A DNA stretch of 64,000 nucleotides from an uncultured Sphingomonas sp. Lineage in GTDB: Bacteria; Pseudomonadota; Alphaproteobacteria; Sphingomonadales; Sphingomonadaceae. Within the stretch, counting starts at the first letter, position 1. Each line of letters starts with the position of its first letter. This document shows positions 11,239 to 21,110 of this stretch, piece after piece. The notes beneath the pieces are model-generated. The model worked only from the letters and a program-made list of their open reading frames with translations, was not told the DNA's origin and searched no databases. Position numbers and translations under genes: made by a program. Where the stretch lies: contig NZ_CAKTFO010000006.1 of assembly GCF_934560975.1 (NCBI RefSeq), forward strand, positions 1-64,000, read 5' to 3'.

Positions 11239-12414
11239 ATGACTCCTGCCGCACGCCTCCAGGCCGCGATCGAGATCCTCGATGCGGTGGTCGACGCCGC
11301 GCGATCGGGCGGGGCTGCCGCCGACACGCTGATCGCGCGCTATTTCAAGACGCGGCGCTATGCCGGGTCGAAGGATCGTCGCGCCATTCGCGACCTGGCT
11401 TATGCCGCGATCCGCCGCGCCGGCGAGGTGCCGGCCAACGGGCGCGCGGCCTTGATCGGTCTGGTCGCGGACCGGCCGGAGCTGGCGGCGCTGTTTGACG
11501 GATCGCCCCATGGTCCCGCCCCGATCACGGGCGAGGCGGGCGCGCCCGCCGGCGTGGCGCCAGGCTGGCTGACCGAGCGGCTGGCCGCGTCGCTTGCCCC
11601 CGACGAACTGCCCGCCTTGCTGACGCGTGCGCCGCTCGACTTGCGGGTGAACCGGCTCAAGGCGGACCGTGCGGCGGTGCTTGACATGGTGCCGGAGGGC
11701 ACGCCCGGCACGCTCTCCCCCGACGCCGTGCGCCTGCCCGAAGGCACGCAGGTCGAAGCCTTGCCGGCTTTCGCCGACGGGCTGATCGAGGTGCAGGACG
11801 AAGGCAGCCAGCTGGTGGCCCAGGCCGCGGCGGCGGCGCCCGGCATGACGGTGGTCGATCTCTGCGCTGGGGCGGGCGGCAAGACGCTGGCGCTGGCGGC
11901 GGAGATGGCGAACCAGGGCCGGCTGATCGCGTGCGACGTGGATCGGGCGCGGCTGCAGCGTCTGACGCCACGAGCGGAGCGGGCGAGCGCATCGGTCGAG
12001 ACGCGCCTGCTGGATGCCGGGCGCGAGACAGTCGCGCTGGCGGAGTTGCACGACCAGGCCGATGTGGTGCTGGTCGATGCGCCCTGTTCCGGCACCGGCA
12101 CGTGGCGGCGCAATCCCGAGGCGCGCTGGCGCCTGACCCCGCAGCGGCTGGAGCGGCTGTGCGCGATGCAGGCGCATGTGCTGGCGCTTGCCGCGCCGCT
12201 GGTGAAGCCGGGCGGTCGGCTGGTCTATGCCGTCTGCTCGCTGCTGGACGAAGAGGGGCGGGACCAGGCCGAGGCATTCCTGCGCGACCATCCCGGCTGG
12301 TCCGCCGCGACCTTGCCCATCCCCGCCCGCCCGCATGGTCCGGGCGCGCGGCTGACCCCCGCCAGCGACGCCGTGGATGGCTTTTTCGTCGCAGCCTTCG
12401 TGCGGGCATGCTAG
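11239..12414 (+). CDS. RsmB/NOP-type RNA (cytosine-C5) methyltransferase
   Basis: About 391 residues from the ATG chosen here; an in-frame TTG 30 bases upstream is possible. The N-terminal third resembles the NusB-like RNA-binding region of RsmB. The SAM domain follows: [14 protein letters not shown] binds SAM, then [15 protein letters not shown] contains one conserved cysteine (C283) and [11 protein letters not shown] contains the second (C333). In this family one cysteine attacks cytosine C6 and the other helps product release. The target is probably 16S rRNA (m5C967-like), but alphaproteobacteria carry several paralogues, so no symbol is given. It starts 45 bases after guaB. Confidence 0.87.
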   Translation: MTPAARLQAAIEILDAVVDAARSGGAAADTLIARYFKTRRYAGSKDRRAIRDLAYAAIRRAGEVPANGRAALIGLVADRPELAALFDGSPHGPAPITGEAGAPAGVAPGWLTERLAASLAPDELPALLTRAPLDLRVNRLKADRAAVLDMVPEGTPGTLSPDAVRLPEGTQVEALPAFADGLIEVQDEGSQLVAQAAAAAPGMTVVDLCAGAGGKTLALAAEMANQGRLIACDVDRARLQRLTPRAERASASVETRLLDAGRETVALAELHDQADVVLVDAPCSGTGTWRRNPEARWRLTPQRLERLCAMQAHVLALAAPLVKPGGRLVYAVCSLLDEEGRDQAEAFLRDHPGWSAATLPIPARPHGPGARLTPASDAVDGFFVAAFVRAC

Positions 12415-12445
12415 GACGATCCCCTTGCGTGCCGTGGAGCTGTTG

Positions 12446-12973
12446 ATGCGCTTTTCCCCCTACGCCATCGCCTTGGCGCTGGCGCTCGCCACCGTATCCT
12501 CCTCCAGCATCGGCCAGCGACCCGACAGCCAGATCGATCCGCGCAGCATGGCGCTGCTCCACAAGGGGGAGGCATTGCGTGCCGCCGGCGACCTGCCCGG
12601 CGCGAACGACATGCTGGAAACCGCGCTGGCGGTGGACCCACGCAACCGCGCAGTTTTTGTCGCCCTGGGGCGCGTGGCCACCGCTCAGAACCTGCCGGGC
12701 AAGGCGATCCGCTATTATCGCGACGCCCTGGTGCTCGATCCCAACGACGTGACGGCCCTGTCCGGCCAGGGCGAGGCGATGGTGCAGAAGGGCGCGGTGG
12801 AGCGCGCACGCGTCAATCTGACCCGCATCAACCAGCTGTGCAAGGGCGCCTGTCCCGCCTCCGCCGCCCTCAACGCCGCGCTCGCCAAGGGGCCGCCGCC
12901 GGTGGTGACGGCGCAGGCGAACACCACCGTGCCGCCCAAGGGCCAGGAAGAGGCCACGCAGAAGCCGCAATGA
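12446..12973 (+). CDS. Exported tetratricopeptide-repeat protein
   Basis: A 175-residue protein with a Sec signal peptide ([24 protein letters not shown]). At least two TPR-like repeats follow: the segment with [27 protein letters not shown] and the next with [28 protein letters not shown] third, degenerate unit contains a cysteine pair (LCKGACP) that could form a disulphide, in keeping with a periplasmic place. The tail is proline/glutamine rich. It follows the methyltransferase by 31 bases and may be co-transcribed. The function is not known; TPR proteins usually serve as protein-binding scaffolds. The internal ATG was chosen because it gives the signal peptide. Confidence 0.82.
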   Translation: MRFSPYAIALALALATVSSSSIGQRPDSQIDPRSMALLHKGEALRAAGDLPGANDMLETALAVDPRNRAVFVALGRVATAQNLPGKAIRYYRDALVLDPNDVTALSGQGEAMVQKGAVERARVNLTRINQLCKGACPASAALNAALAKGPPPVVTAQANTTVPPKGQEEATQKPQ

Positions 12974-13279
12974 TGCGGTCAGCGTAGGCGACATCTGGTC
13001 CTGCTGCTCCGCCGCCTTGTTGTCACCCTGCCGTGCAGCATCGAGTACCTCCTCGTGCTCCCGCGCAGGCGGGAGCACGAGGAGGTCTGGTGATACCGTT
13101 GAGGGTTCTGGCTCAGCATTCGCGGCAGCACTTGCGCGATGAGTCCGACAGCGTCCTATGCCGAACCCAGCAACGTTGAAGCATTGTGTCCCAGGCAAGG
13201 CCGGAACCCTGGAGGTGGAACCCTTGCATCCGCCAACGCTCCAGCCTGCGCCGGAGCATGGAGCCAACTCGATCGATCG
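12974..13279. other. Intergenic stretch between convergent genes, with palindromic repeats
   Basis: No credible gene is seen in this 306-base stretch between the TPR gene and rsmA, whose ends face each other. It holds a perfect 17-bp inverted repeat (13048-13085). Nearer rsmA (about 13236-13262) is a weaker GCTCC..GGAGC dyad that resembles the same repeat family. Confidence 0.6.
13048..13085. repeat. Perfect palindromic repeat, REP-like
   Basis: CCTCCTCGTGCTCCCGC (13048-13064) pairs perfectly with 13069-13085 around the loop GCAG. No thymine run follows on either strand, so it is not a standard intrinsic terminator, although it could still slow transcription from either convergent gene. Its GTGCTCC..GGAGCAC core is shared with the double hairpin at 27462-27540, suggesting a dispersed palindromic repeat family. 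Confidence 0.7.
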
Positions 13280-14107
13280 TTACCGCGCGTCCATGGCGCG
13301 GGCGATCGCCACATAATCGTCCACCGTCAGCGTCTCGGCCCGGCGGGTCGGGTCGATCCCAAGACCCTCCAGCATGTCGAGCGCGCCGGGCAAAGCCTTC
13401 AGGCTCTGGCGCAGCATCTTGCGGCGCTGGCCGAAGGCGGCGGCGGTCAGTTTCTCCAGCGTGCGCGCGGATGCACCCTCCGGCATGGCGGCGGGCACGA
13501 TGTGCACCACCGCCGACATGACCTTGGGCGGGGGCACGAAGGCGGAGCGATGCACCGGGAAGGCGATGCGCGCCGTCGCCCGCCATTGGGCCAGCACCGC
13601 CAGCCGGCCATAGGCGTCGGTGTCCGGACGCGCCACGATCCGTTCCGCCACTTCCTTCTGGAACATGAGCGTGAGCGAGCGCCACCAGCACGGCCATGTC
13701 TCGCCCCCCAGCCACCGCACCAGCAACGCGGTGCCGACATTGTAGGGTAGGTTGGCGACGATGTGCGCGCCCGTTCCGACCTCCGCCGCGGCATCGATCG
13801 CCAGCGCGTCGCCCTCGATCACGCGCAGCCGGCCGGGCGCCGCCTCGCCAAGTTCCGCCAGTGCCGGCAGGCAGCGGCGGTCGCGCTCCACGGCGGTGAC
13901 CTCCGCCCCGGCATCGAGCAAAGCGCGGGTCAGGCCGCCCGGACCGGGCCCGACCTCGAACACCCGCTCGCCCTCCAGCGGACCGGGCACGCGGGCGATG
14001 CGGGCGAGCAACTGGCCGTCGAGCAGGAAGTTCTGGCCGAGCGACTTTTCAGCCGACAGGCCGTGCCGCGCGATCACCTCGCGCAGCGGCGGAAGGTCCA
14101 ACGTCAT
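13280..14107 (-). CDS. rsmA: 16S rRNA dimethyladenosine transferase (KsgA)
   Basis: A 275-residue enzyme that dimethylates two adjacent adenosines near the 3' end of 16S rRNA during 30S maturation. It shows SLGQNFLLD near 22-30, the SAM-binding [10 protein letters not shown] (51-60), the acidic VIEGDAL, and the catalytic NLPYNV (119-124). The following [21 protein letters not shown] and [13 protein letters not shown] segments are all typical. The ATG at 14107 overlaps the pdxA stop (ATGA), so translation is coupled; pdxA-rsmA order is common in proteobacteria. The frame extends further upstream but only inside pdxA. Confidence 0.96.
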   Translation of the reverse strand: MTLDLPPLREVIARHGLSAEKSLGQNFLLDGQLLARIARVPGPLEGERVFEVGPGPGGLTRALLDAGAEVTAVERDRRCLPALAELGEAAPGRLRVIEGDALAIDAAAEVGTGAHIVANLPYNVGTALLVRWLGGETWPCWWRSLTLMFQKEVAERIVARPDTDAYGRLAVLAQWRATARIAFPVHRSAFVPPPKVMSAVVHIVPAAMPEGASARTLEKLTAAAFGQRRKMLRQSLKALPGALDMLEGLGIDPTRRAETLTVDDYVAIARAMDAR

Positions 14108-15117
14108 GCGCCGCGCGCACGATGGGCCGCGCACTGCCCGGCCAGGCGGATGGCGGCGATCATGGCACCGGGATTGGCCTGGTTCGTGCCGGCAATGGCG
14201 AAGGCGGTGCCATGGTCCGGCGCGGTGCGGACGATCGGCAGGCCGAGCGTGACGTTCACGCCCTCGTCGAAGTGCAGCGTCTTGATCGGCACCAGCGCCT
14301 GGTCGTGATACAAGCAGAGCGCGGCGTCATAATCCGCCCGCGCGCGCGCGTGGAACATGGTGTCCGCCGCCAGCGGGCCCACAATGTCCATGCCCTCGCC
14401 ACGCAACTGTTCCAGCGCGGGGGCCAGAATGTCGATCTCCTCCCGGCCCAGCGCGCCGCTCTCGCCCGCGTGGGGGTTGAGGCCGGCAATGGCCAGGCGC
14501 GGGCGTTCGATCCCGAAATCGCGGATCAGCCCGCGCTCCGTCACCCGTGCGCGCGCCATCACCAGCTCGGGCGTCAGCGCCTCTGGCACATCCTTCAGGG
14601 GAATGTGAATCGTGATCGGCACCGTGCGGAGTGTCGGACCGGCCATCATCATCACGGCATTGCCCCGCCCGATGCCGCAGCGTTCGGCCACGAATTCGGT
14701 CTGGCCGGGAAAGGCGAAGCCAATCCCATACAATTGCGACTTGGATACCGGCGCCGTCACCAGCCCGCTTGCGCCGTCCGACCGCGCCAGTCCGACGCCC
14801 AGTTCCAGCGAGTCGAGTGCGCAGCGCGCGCCGGGCGGATTGGGCAGGCCCGGCACGATCTCGCCCGCATCTTCCACCTGGATGATCGGCAGCGCGTCCG
14901 GGAATATGGCCGCGGCATCGGCCGGCCCGGAAATGCGGGCGATAGGGCCGTCCCACACGGCTGCGATCGAGCGCGGGTCGCCGATCGCGAAAAAAAGCGG
15001 CAAAGCGTCCTCGCGCCGGCGCGCCCACGCCTTGGCCGTGATTTCCGGACCGATGCCGGCGGGATCGCCCAGCGCGACCGCCAGCGGCGGCACGTCAGCG
15101 ATATTCGATGATGGCAT
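14104..15117 (-). CDS. pdxA: 4-hydroxythreonine-4-phosphate dehydrogenase
   Basis: A 337-residue enzyme of the DXP-dependent pyridoxal phosphate pathway; it oxidises 4-phosphohydroxy-threonine, and the product decarboxylates spontaneously before condensation by PdxJ. The sequence starts with [15 protein letters not shown], the PdxA signature. [23 protein letters not shown] and the metal-binding histidine regions follow, as does [14 protein letters not shown] near the end. The start overlaps the surA end by 23 bases; an alternative GTG lies a few codons in. It forms part of the lptD-surA-pdxA-rsmA operon. Confidence 0.95.
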   Translation of the reverse strand: MPSSNIADVPPLAVALGDPAGIGPEITAKAWARRREDALPLFFAIGDPRSIAAVWDGPIARISGPADAAAIFPDALPIIQVEDAGEIVPGLPNPPGARCALDSLELGVGLARSDGASGLVTAPVSKSQLYGIGFAFPGQTEFVAERCGIGRGNAVMMMAGPTLRTVPITIHIPLKDVPEALTPELVMARARVTERGLIRDFGIERPRLAIAGLNPHAGESGALGREEIDILAPALEQLRGEGMDIVGPLAADTMFHARARADYDAALCLYHDQALVPIKTLHFDEGVNVTLGLPIVRTAPDHGTAFAIAGTNQANPGAMIAAIRLAGQCAAHRARGA

Positions 15118-16444
15118 CGCGCCGCAGATCGCGCAGATAGCGGCGGGCGCGCAAGTTTACGCGATCGTCGGACATTTGCGATTGGATTTGCTCGAACGAC
15201 GGCAGCGACGGACTCTCCGGCTCGTCGCGTCCGCACACCACCAGTGCGCGCACGCCTTCCTCCGAACTGCCGAAGGGCGGCGTGGCTTCACCCACCCGCA
15301 AGCCCAGCATGATGTTCTGCAGCGCGGGCGGGAAGTCCCGCACGCGGATCGCATCATTGTCGACCACCGTGCCGTTGATCTTCTGCGCAAAGGCCGCGAC
15401 CTCGCCGCAGCCCTTCAACTGCTTCAGCCCCTCGGTAAAGGCGTCCAGCCGTGGCTTGGCCGCCTGCGCGCTGGCATTGGCGGGAAAGTTGATGCTGATC
15501 TGTTTCAGCGACAGCGCGGTATCGCGCGGGTCGGTAACCAGGATCTGGCGCTTGTCGATCAGCGCCAGGATCGAAAAGCCGCCGCCGACCGGCACGGGTC
15601 CGGCCAGCGTTCCCGGCTGCATCTGCGGCAACAGGGTGCTGAGCGCATCGGGCAATTGTTCGGAGCGGACCCAGCCGAGATCGCCGCCCACCGCCGCCGT
15701 CGACGCCTCGGAATATTGGCGCGCATAAGCGGGGAAGGACGCGCCCTGCCGCACCTGTTCCACGATGCGCTGCGCATTGGCGCCGACCTGGTCCTGCGTG
15801 GCGGGCGTGGCCGACAAGAAGATTTCGCTGACGTGATATTCGGCCGATCCCTTGGACGCTTCCAGCCGGGAAATGACCTGCCGCACCTCTTCGTCGCTGA
15901 CGCTGACGTAGGGCTCCACCTCGCGCGAGAGGACGCGGCGCCAGGCAATTTCCGACTCGATCTGGCGACGGAGCGACGCGATATTGGAGCCCTGGCTCCT
16001 CACATATGCGGCGAAGTCGGTCGGCGTCCGCTTGAACTGGCGGGCGATACGGGCGACGGCATCGTCGATCTCCTTGCGATCCGGCGTCAGCTTGTTGGCC
16101 GCCGCCTCCTGGATCTGGAGCGTTTCGTCGATCAGGTTGGACAGGATCTGGACACGCAACTGCGCGCGCTCCTCGTCATTCACCTTGCCCTGGCTGGACA
16201 CGAGGGCGAGGGCCAGCCGCTGGTCCACGTCGGTATCGGTGATGATGGCGCCGTTGACGATCGCGGTCGCCTTGCGGACCGACGGGTCGTGCGGGGCCCG
16301 CACGGCGACATTGTTGGGGATGTTCAGGTTGCCCGTATTCGGCGCCTGATCGGCCTGCGCGCGTCCGATCGTCGCCGTCCCGGTGGCCAAGGCCGCCGTC
16401 AGCAGCGCCGTGCCTGCACGCAAACCCCAATATCTTGCCTTCAC
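15095..16444 (-). CDS. surA: SurA-type periplasmic chaperone / peptidylprolyl isomerase
   Basis: About 449 residues from GTG at 16444, chosen because GGAG lies five bases upstream and the protein then begins with a good signal peptide ending near GRAQA. The SurA N-terminal domain follows (KATAIVNGAIITDTDVDQRL, then LRVQILSNLIDETLQIQEA). A parvulin-type PPIase domain contains HVSEIFLSA, ASFPAYARQYSEASTA and GGDLGWVRSEQLP. A second C-terminal PPIase-like region is weak. SurA escorts outer-membrane proteins, LptD among them, to the BAM complex, which fits its place 61 bases after lptD. An upstream in-frame start at 16519 would overlap lptD. Confidence 0.9.
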   Translation of the reverse strand: MKARYWGLRAGTALLTAALATGTATIGRAQADQAPNTGNLNIPNNVAVRAPHDPSVRKATAIVNGAIITDTDVDQRLALALVSSQGKVNDEERAQLRVQILSNLIDETLQIQEAAANKLTPDRKEIDDAVARIARQFKRTPTDFAAYVRSQGSNIASLRRQIESEIAWRRVLSREVEPYVSVSDEEVRQVISRLEASKGSAEYHVSEIFLSATPATQDQVGANAQRIVEQVRQGASFPAYARQYSEASTAAVGGDLGWVRSEQLPDALSTLLPQMQPGTLAGPVPVGGGFSILALIDKRQILVTDPRDTALSLKQISINFPANASAQAAKPRLDAFTEGLKQLKGCGEVAAFAQKINGTVVDNDAIRVRDFPPALQNIMLGLRVGEATPPFGSSEEGVRALVVCGRDEPESPSLPSFEQIQSQMSDDRVNLRARRYLRDLRRDAIIEYR

Positions 16445-16505
16445 GCCCGCTCCGTCGCTTGCCGCTCGTCTGGTCCGCCATCGTCTCATGCGGCTGAACC
16501 CACGC

Positions 16506-18773
16506 TTAGCGGCCAACATTCTTCAAAGCCAGCCGCAAGCTGAAGGTGCTGCCGCGCCGCGCATCGCCGGTCGGGTCATAATCGCGCCTCCAGGTCAGGC
16601 CGAGCGACACGCATTCATCTTCATATTGCACGCCCAGGCGCTGGCGCACCGGTTCGTACCCGTCGCTGAGCGAGCCAGGATCGTCCGCGCTGCTGGTCAG
16701 GTCGACCACGGTGGAGCCGAACACCGACCAGTAACGCGCCAGACGGACGCGCCCGCCCAGGCGAAGCTCCGTCCGGTCACGCAGATCCTCGATCGACGGA
16801 TCGATATCGCGGTTGAGGCGGAGGTAGCCGATCTGGAGATAGGTGGTGCGGCTGCCGACGATCGCGTCGATCTCGTTCCGGCGGATCGCCAGATTGTCCT
16901 TGTCGAGCCGGAAGCGATGGGTGAACTCGATCCAGTCGCCGTACCGGACCGAGACCCGGCCGACATAATCGGAAAAACGTTCGGACAGGCCGGTGCCGGC
17001 GGGGAGCAGGGTCGGCTCCGACGTCAGGCGATAGCTCTGGCCGATCACAGCCCGCACTTCGAACCGGGGGAGAGCGAAATTATATTCGCCGCCATAGGTG
17101 ACGCGGCTGGAATCCTCCCACCGATCATAGCCGGAGAAACGGTTGAGCGCGAACAGGTTGCTGTCTTCCAGATCGACCGCACGGGCATCTTCGTCGGGAA
17201 TGACCAGGTTCTTGGTGTGCGGGCTCGCCACCACCTGCACGCGCGGGGTGACCGTCTGATTGCCGCCGAACACTTCGCCCACGAACGGCCAGCGCATGTC
17301 TGCCGCCAGCGCCGCCACCTGCCGCACATGCCACCCCTCGGCGCCGCGATAGAGCGGCGTGGCGGTCGCGAGCACGTCGTTGGTGTGGTACAGGTCGGTC
17401 CGGCCATAGGCGGTGAAGGTGACCTCCTGACCCAGGTCGGTCAGTTTGCGCAGGTCCCAGCGCAGGCCGCCGAACACGCGTTGCGTATCCTGCCCGTCCG
17501 TGCGGATCAGCGACAGGCTGTTCGCCTGCGCCTGAAACGTGCCGCCCAGCCACGGATCGGCAAAACGCTTGCGATAGTCCACGGCGGGAAGCGCGATCGG
17601 CTGCTGCCCCTGATTGAAGCCGGGGCGCAGGTCCTGCACGAACCAGCCGGCTACCGACAGGTAGGAATCGGGATCGATCCGCTCCGCCTTCACCGTGGAG
17701 CGCAGGCGGTCGTCGTTGGAGATGTCGTACCGCTTCATGAACGTGCGGTCGCTGGCCACGCGCGCAGCGCCGGACACCGTCCAGTAAGGCCCGAACTGCC
17801 ACGTGCCGTTCGCGTCGATATAGCCGCGTATGCCCCGGTCCTTGTCGGCGTCGGGGAGGCGCACGACGCTGGCGGGCAGGCGGGAGCCGTAGGTGCCCAT
17901 CGCGCTGACCCGGTAGGCGCCGTTCGCGTCCAAGGCCCGATAGGTGCCTTCCAGCGCCGGCAGCACCTTGGTGTAGAGATGCGGCGTGATCGTCAGGTCG
18001 CGGTTGGGCCCGAAGGTGCGGTAATAAGGCTGGGCATATTCCAGGCCGGTCGCGTTGCTGACCTGCACCTGCGGCAGCAGCAGGCCCGATCCGCCGCTGC
18101 CGGGTTCCGATCCGTCGGGATGCGAGAAACTGGGCAAGGCCAGGATCGTCTGCCCGAACAACGCCAGCCGGGCATTGTGGTAGAAGATGCGATGCCGCCC
18201 CTGGTCGATCACGACGCGCAAGGCGGTGATCTGCCACGACGGGCGCTTGGGGCAGCCGTCATTCCCCTCGACCGAACAGGGCGTATAGGCGGCATGATCC
18301 AGCACGGTGCGGTCGCCGCGTCGTTCGCCATGCCGCGCCGCCAGCCGTCCGCCATCGGCCAGCACCATGTTGTCCGCCACGCCGTCGTGCATCTCGTCGG
18401 TCAGCAGGATGTCGTCGGCGTAGGCGGTGTCCCCGTCACGATTGGCGAGCGCGACATTGCCGGTGGCGCGCACCTCGCCCGTGGCGCGGTTCCACGTCAC
18501 CTTGTCGGCACGCAGGCGGTTGCCGTTGCGCAGCATCCGCACATCGCCCGTCGCCGTCACGATATCGGCATTGTCGTCATAGTCGAGCGTGGCGGAGGAG
18601 AATGTTACGTCTTGGTCGCTCGTCGGAGCGAGGCCCGCGACCTCGGCGGCGTCGGCCGGCGGCGTCGCGGCGCGGCTGGTAAGATCCTGCGCAAGGGCAG
18701 GCGAGCCGACGATGACGAAACCGACCAATGCGGCCCACGCCGCGCCATTCCGTCCCCAGCTTCTTTGCCGCAT
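16506..18773 (-). CDS. lptD: LPS-assembly outer membrane protein LptD
   Basis: About 755 residues from the ATG at 18773. A signal peptide (MRQRSWG..., cleavage near SPALAQD) leads into an OstA/LptA-like beta-jellyroll: ATLDYDDNADIVTATGDVRM, then RADKVTWNRATGEVRATGNVA. The large beta-barrel domain follows, with LALFGQTILALPSFSHPDGS and repeated aromatic strand ends. Two cysteines occur at TPCSVEGNDGCPKRP, a region that often contributes to LptD disulphides. LptD with LptE inserts lipopolysaccharide into the outer leaflet. It heads the operon lptD-surA-pdxA-rsmA and is divergent from pepA. Confidence 0.93.
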   Translation of the reverse strand: MRQRSWGRNGAAWAALVGFVIVGSPALAQDLTSRAATPPADAAEVAGLAPTSDQDVTFSSATLDYDDNADIVTATGDVRMLRNGNRLRADKVTWNRATGEVRATGNVALANRDGDTAYADDILLTDEMHDGVADNMVLADGGRLAARHGERRGDRTVLDHAAYTPCSVEGNDGCPKRPSWQITALRVVIDQGRHRIFYHNARLALFGQTILALPSFSHPDGSEPGSGGSGLLLPQVQVSNATGLEYAQPYYRTFGPNRDLTITPHLYTKVLPALEGTYRALDANGAYRVSAMGTYGSRLPASVVRLPDADKDRGIRGYIDANGTWQFGPYWTVSGAARVASDRTFMKRYDISNDDRLRSTVKAERIDPDSYLSVAGWFVQDLRPGFNQGQQPIALPAVDYRKRFADPWLGGTFQAQANSLSLIRTDGQDTQRVFGGLRWDLRKLTDLGQEVTFTAYGRTDLYHTNDVLATATPLYRGAEGWHVRQVAALAADMRWPFVGEVFGGNQTVTPRVQVVASPHTKNLVIPDEDARAVDLEDSNLFALNRFSGYDRWEDSSRVTYGGEYNFALPRFEVRAVIGQSYRLTSEPTLLPAGTGLSERFSDYVGRVSVRYGDWIEFTHRFRLDKDNLAIRRNEIDAIVGSRTTYLQIGYLRLNRDIDPSIEDLRDRTELRLGGRVRLARYWSVFGSTVVDLTSSADDPGSLSDGYEPVRQRLGVQYEDECVSLGLTWRRDYDPTGDARRGSTFSLRLALKNVGR

Positions 18774-18893
18774 GGCGCGCGCCGTAACGACACCTTGGCT
18801 GCGCCGCAATCGGCTAAAACGATCGCCGCCTGCCCTTTGACAGCCGGGAGAGGGGACCTAGATAGGTGCAAACCCATCAAGAAAGGCGCTCCC

Positions 18894-20375
18894 TTGATCA
18901 CCATCTCCTTCCGCGCCGATTGCCCCGCCGGTGCGCGCGCGATCGCCGTTCCCGTCACCGCAGCCGATGCGGGCGAGCTGCGCCTGCCCTCCTACCTGCG
19001 GCAGGCTGAGGGCGTCGCGCGGGCGGCTGCGGCCGGGTTTACGGGCGACGCCGGATCGATCGTGGAGGTCCATGCCGATATCGACGGCACGATCCGCCGC
19101 CTGATCCTGGTCGGCACCGGGGCCGGCAACGATGGCGATGCGGAGCGCGCGGGCGGGGCGCTGACGGCGCGGCTCCTGACCTCTGGCGAAACCGGCGTGG
19201 TCGTGGACGCAAGCGGGTTCGACGCGCCGCGCCGCGCGGCCTTTGCCGCGTCGCTGGCGCAGGCCGCCACTCTGCGCAGCTGGCGCTTCGATGCCTATCG
19301 CACCAAGCTGCCGGCCAAGTCCAAGCCGACCCTGACCGCGATCGAGATCGTGGTGGGTGAGCAGGTGCAGGCGGCGGAGCAGGCCTGGGCGCCGCTGTCC
19401 GCCGTCAGCGAAGGCGTGGCCTTTGCCCGCGCTTTGGTGACGGAGCCGGGCAACATCATCTACCCCGAAACCTTCGTGGAGCGGTGCCGCGCGCTGGAGG
19501 CCCTGGGCGTCACGCTGGAGGTGTTGGACGAGGCGGCGATGCGCGAACTCGGCATGGGTGCGCTGCTCGGCGTGTCGCAAGGGTCGGAGCGCGAGGCGCG
19601 GGTGCTGGCGCTGCGCTATGACGGCACCGCCGGTGCGGTCGAGCAGCCGACCGTGTTCGTGGGCAAGGGCGTGACCTTCGACACCGGCGGCATCAGCCTG
19701 AAGCCTGGGCCGGGCATGGAGGATATGAAGTGGGACATGGGCGGCGCGGCGGCGGTGGCCGGCGCGCTGCACGGCCTGGCCGGACGCAAGGCCAAGGTCC
19801 ATGTCGTCGGCGTATGCGGTCTGGTCGAGAACATGCCGGACGGCAAGGCGCAGCGTCCGGGCGACGTGGTCACCACCATGTCGGGCCAGACGGTAGAGGT
19901 ACTGAACACCGACGCCGAGGGGCGGCTGGTGCTGTGCGACGTCATTACCTGGGTGCAATCGCGATTCAAGCCCAAGACCATCGTCGATCTGGCCACCCTG
20001 ACCGGCGCGATGATCGTCAGTCTGGGCCACGAACATGGCGGCATCTTCTCCAACGACGATGCTCTGGCCGATGGGCTGCTGTCCGCCGGCAAGGCGGTGG
20101 GCGAGAAATTGTGGCGCTTCCCGTTGAGCGAGGCCTATGACAAGCTGATCGACAGTCCGATCGCGGACATGAAGAATATCGGCCCGCGCGAGGCCGGCTC
20201 CATCACCGCGGCGCAGTTCATCGCCCGCTTCGTGGAGGAAGGCGTGGCCTGGGCGCATCTCGACATTGCCGGCATGGTATGGGCGGCCAAGCCGAGCCAC
20301 ACCTATGACAAGGGCGCAACCGGCTATGGCGTGCGCCTGCTTGACCGCTTCGTCACGGATCGGCTGGAGGCCTGA
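18894..20375 (+). CDS. pepA: Leucyl aminopeptidase (M17)
   Basis: About 493 residues from a TTG with AAAGG eight bases upstream; no suitable ATG exists. The family releases N-terminal leucine and other residues and forms a two-metal hexamer. Metal-binding features include GKGVTFDTGGISLKPG (K258, D263) and the M17 signature NTDAEGRL (338-345). The VVDLATLTGA-like segment reads IVDLATLTGAMIVSLG. The C-terminal GSITAAQFIARFV..WAHLDIAGMVW closes the fold. The N-terminal macro-like domain is more divergent, as in other M17 enzymes. The same frame is open far upstream, but that part is antisense to lptD and not a real extension. Confidence 0.95.
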   Translation: MITISFRADCPAGARAIAVPVTAADAGELRLPSYLRQAEGVARAAAAGFTGDAGSIVEVHADIDGTIRRLILVGTGAGNDGDAERAGGALTARLLTSGETGVVVDASGFDAPRRAAFAASLAQAATLRSWRFDAYRTKLPAKSKPTLTAIEIVVGEQVQAAEQAWAPLSAVSEGVAFARALVTEPGNIIYPETFVERCRALEALGVTLEVLDEAAMRELGMGALLGVSQGSEREARVLALRYDGTAGAVEQPTVFVGKGVTFDTGGISLKPGPGMEDMKWDMGGAAAVAGALHGLAGRKAKVHVVGVCGLVENMPDGKAQRPGDVVTTMSGQTVEVLNTDAEGRLVLCDVITWVQSRFKPKTIVDLATLTGAMIVSLGHEHGGIFSNDDALADGLLSAGKAVGEKLWRFPLSEAYDKLIDSPIADMKNIGPREAGSITAAQFIARFVEEGVAWAHLDIAGMVWAAKPSHTYDKGATGYGVRLLDRFVTDRLEA

Positions 20376-20491
20376 AGCCGGGCGCCAAGCGCAAAGCGCC
20401 AAACGGCGAGGGGCTCTCCCGCTTGCCACGCACGGCGCGCCCGGCTAGAGGCGCGCCACTTTTCCGACAGCTATAGATGGAGCCGCCGGCC

Positions 20492-20914
20492 ATGGCCGTG
20501 ACCCGCACCTTTTCGATCATCAAGCCCGACGCGACCCGCCGCAACCTGACCGGCGCGGTCACCAGGATGCTGGAGGAAGCCGGCCTGCGCGTCGTCGCGT
20601 CCAAGCGCATCCACATGACCAAGGAACAGGCCGAGGGCTTCTACGCCGTCCACAAGGAGCGGCCCTTCTTCAACGACCTGGTCACCTTCATGATTTCCGG
20701 CCCGGTCGTCGTCCAGGTGCTGGAAGGCGAGGACGCCGTGAAGCGCAATCGCGACATCATGGGCGCCACCAACCCAACCAATGCCGACGCGGGCACCATC
20801 CGCAAGGAACTGGCCGAGTCGATCGAAGCCAATTCGGTTCACGGTTCGGACTCCGAAGAGAATGCGGCGATCGAGATCGCCTACTTCTTCAAGCCGGAAG
20901 AAATCGTCGGCTGA
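20492..20914 (+). CDS. ndk: Nucleoside diphosphate kinase
   Basis: A 140-residue enzyme that transfers phosphate from NTPs to NDPs through a phosphohistidine. It begins [18 protein letters not shown], contains [18 protein letters not shown] and [15 protein letters not shown], and carries the active-site NSVHGSDS with the catalytic histidine at 117. Length is standard. GGAG lies upstream of the ATG used; another in-frame ATG five codons earlier is less likely. It is a single gene 116 bases after pepA. Confidence 0.97.
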   Translation: MAVTRTFSIIKPDATRRNLTGAVTRMLEEAGLRVVASKRIHMTKEQAEGFYAVHKERPFFNDLVTFMISGPVVVQVLEGEDAVKRNRDIMGATNPTNADAGTIRKELAESIEANSVHGSDSEENAAIEIAYFFKPEEIVG

Positions 20915-21110
20915 CCTATCTCCCGCTGGCGGCGTTGAACATGGCGCACGGAGGGAGATGATCCTGCAAGGTGCGCGTACCTGGCGGTGCGTGCACCTTT
21001 TGCATGTGCGGTAAACATTATTGCAATCGTCAACAGCTTGTTAATCATACATCAGTCGTCAAACATGGATCACCCCGTGCGAAAAGCGGGGCATGGATGG
21101 AGGCGTAACG

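Noticed and set aside
16383..18893. Long upstream extension of the pepA frame
   Set aside because: It is antisense to lptD and lacks domain similarity; leucyl aminopeptidase length and the ribosome site support the TTG at 18894.
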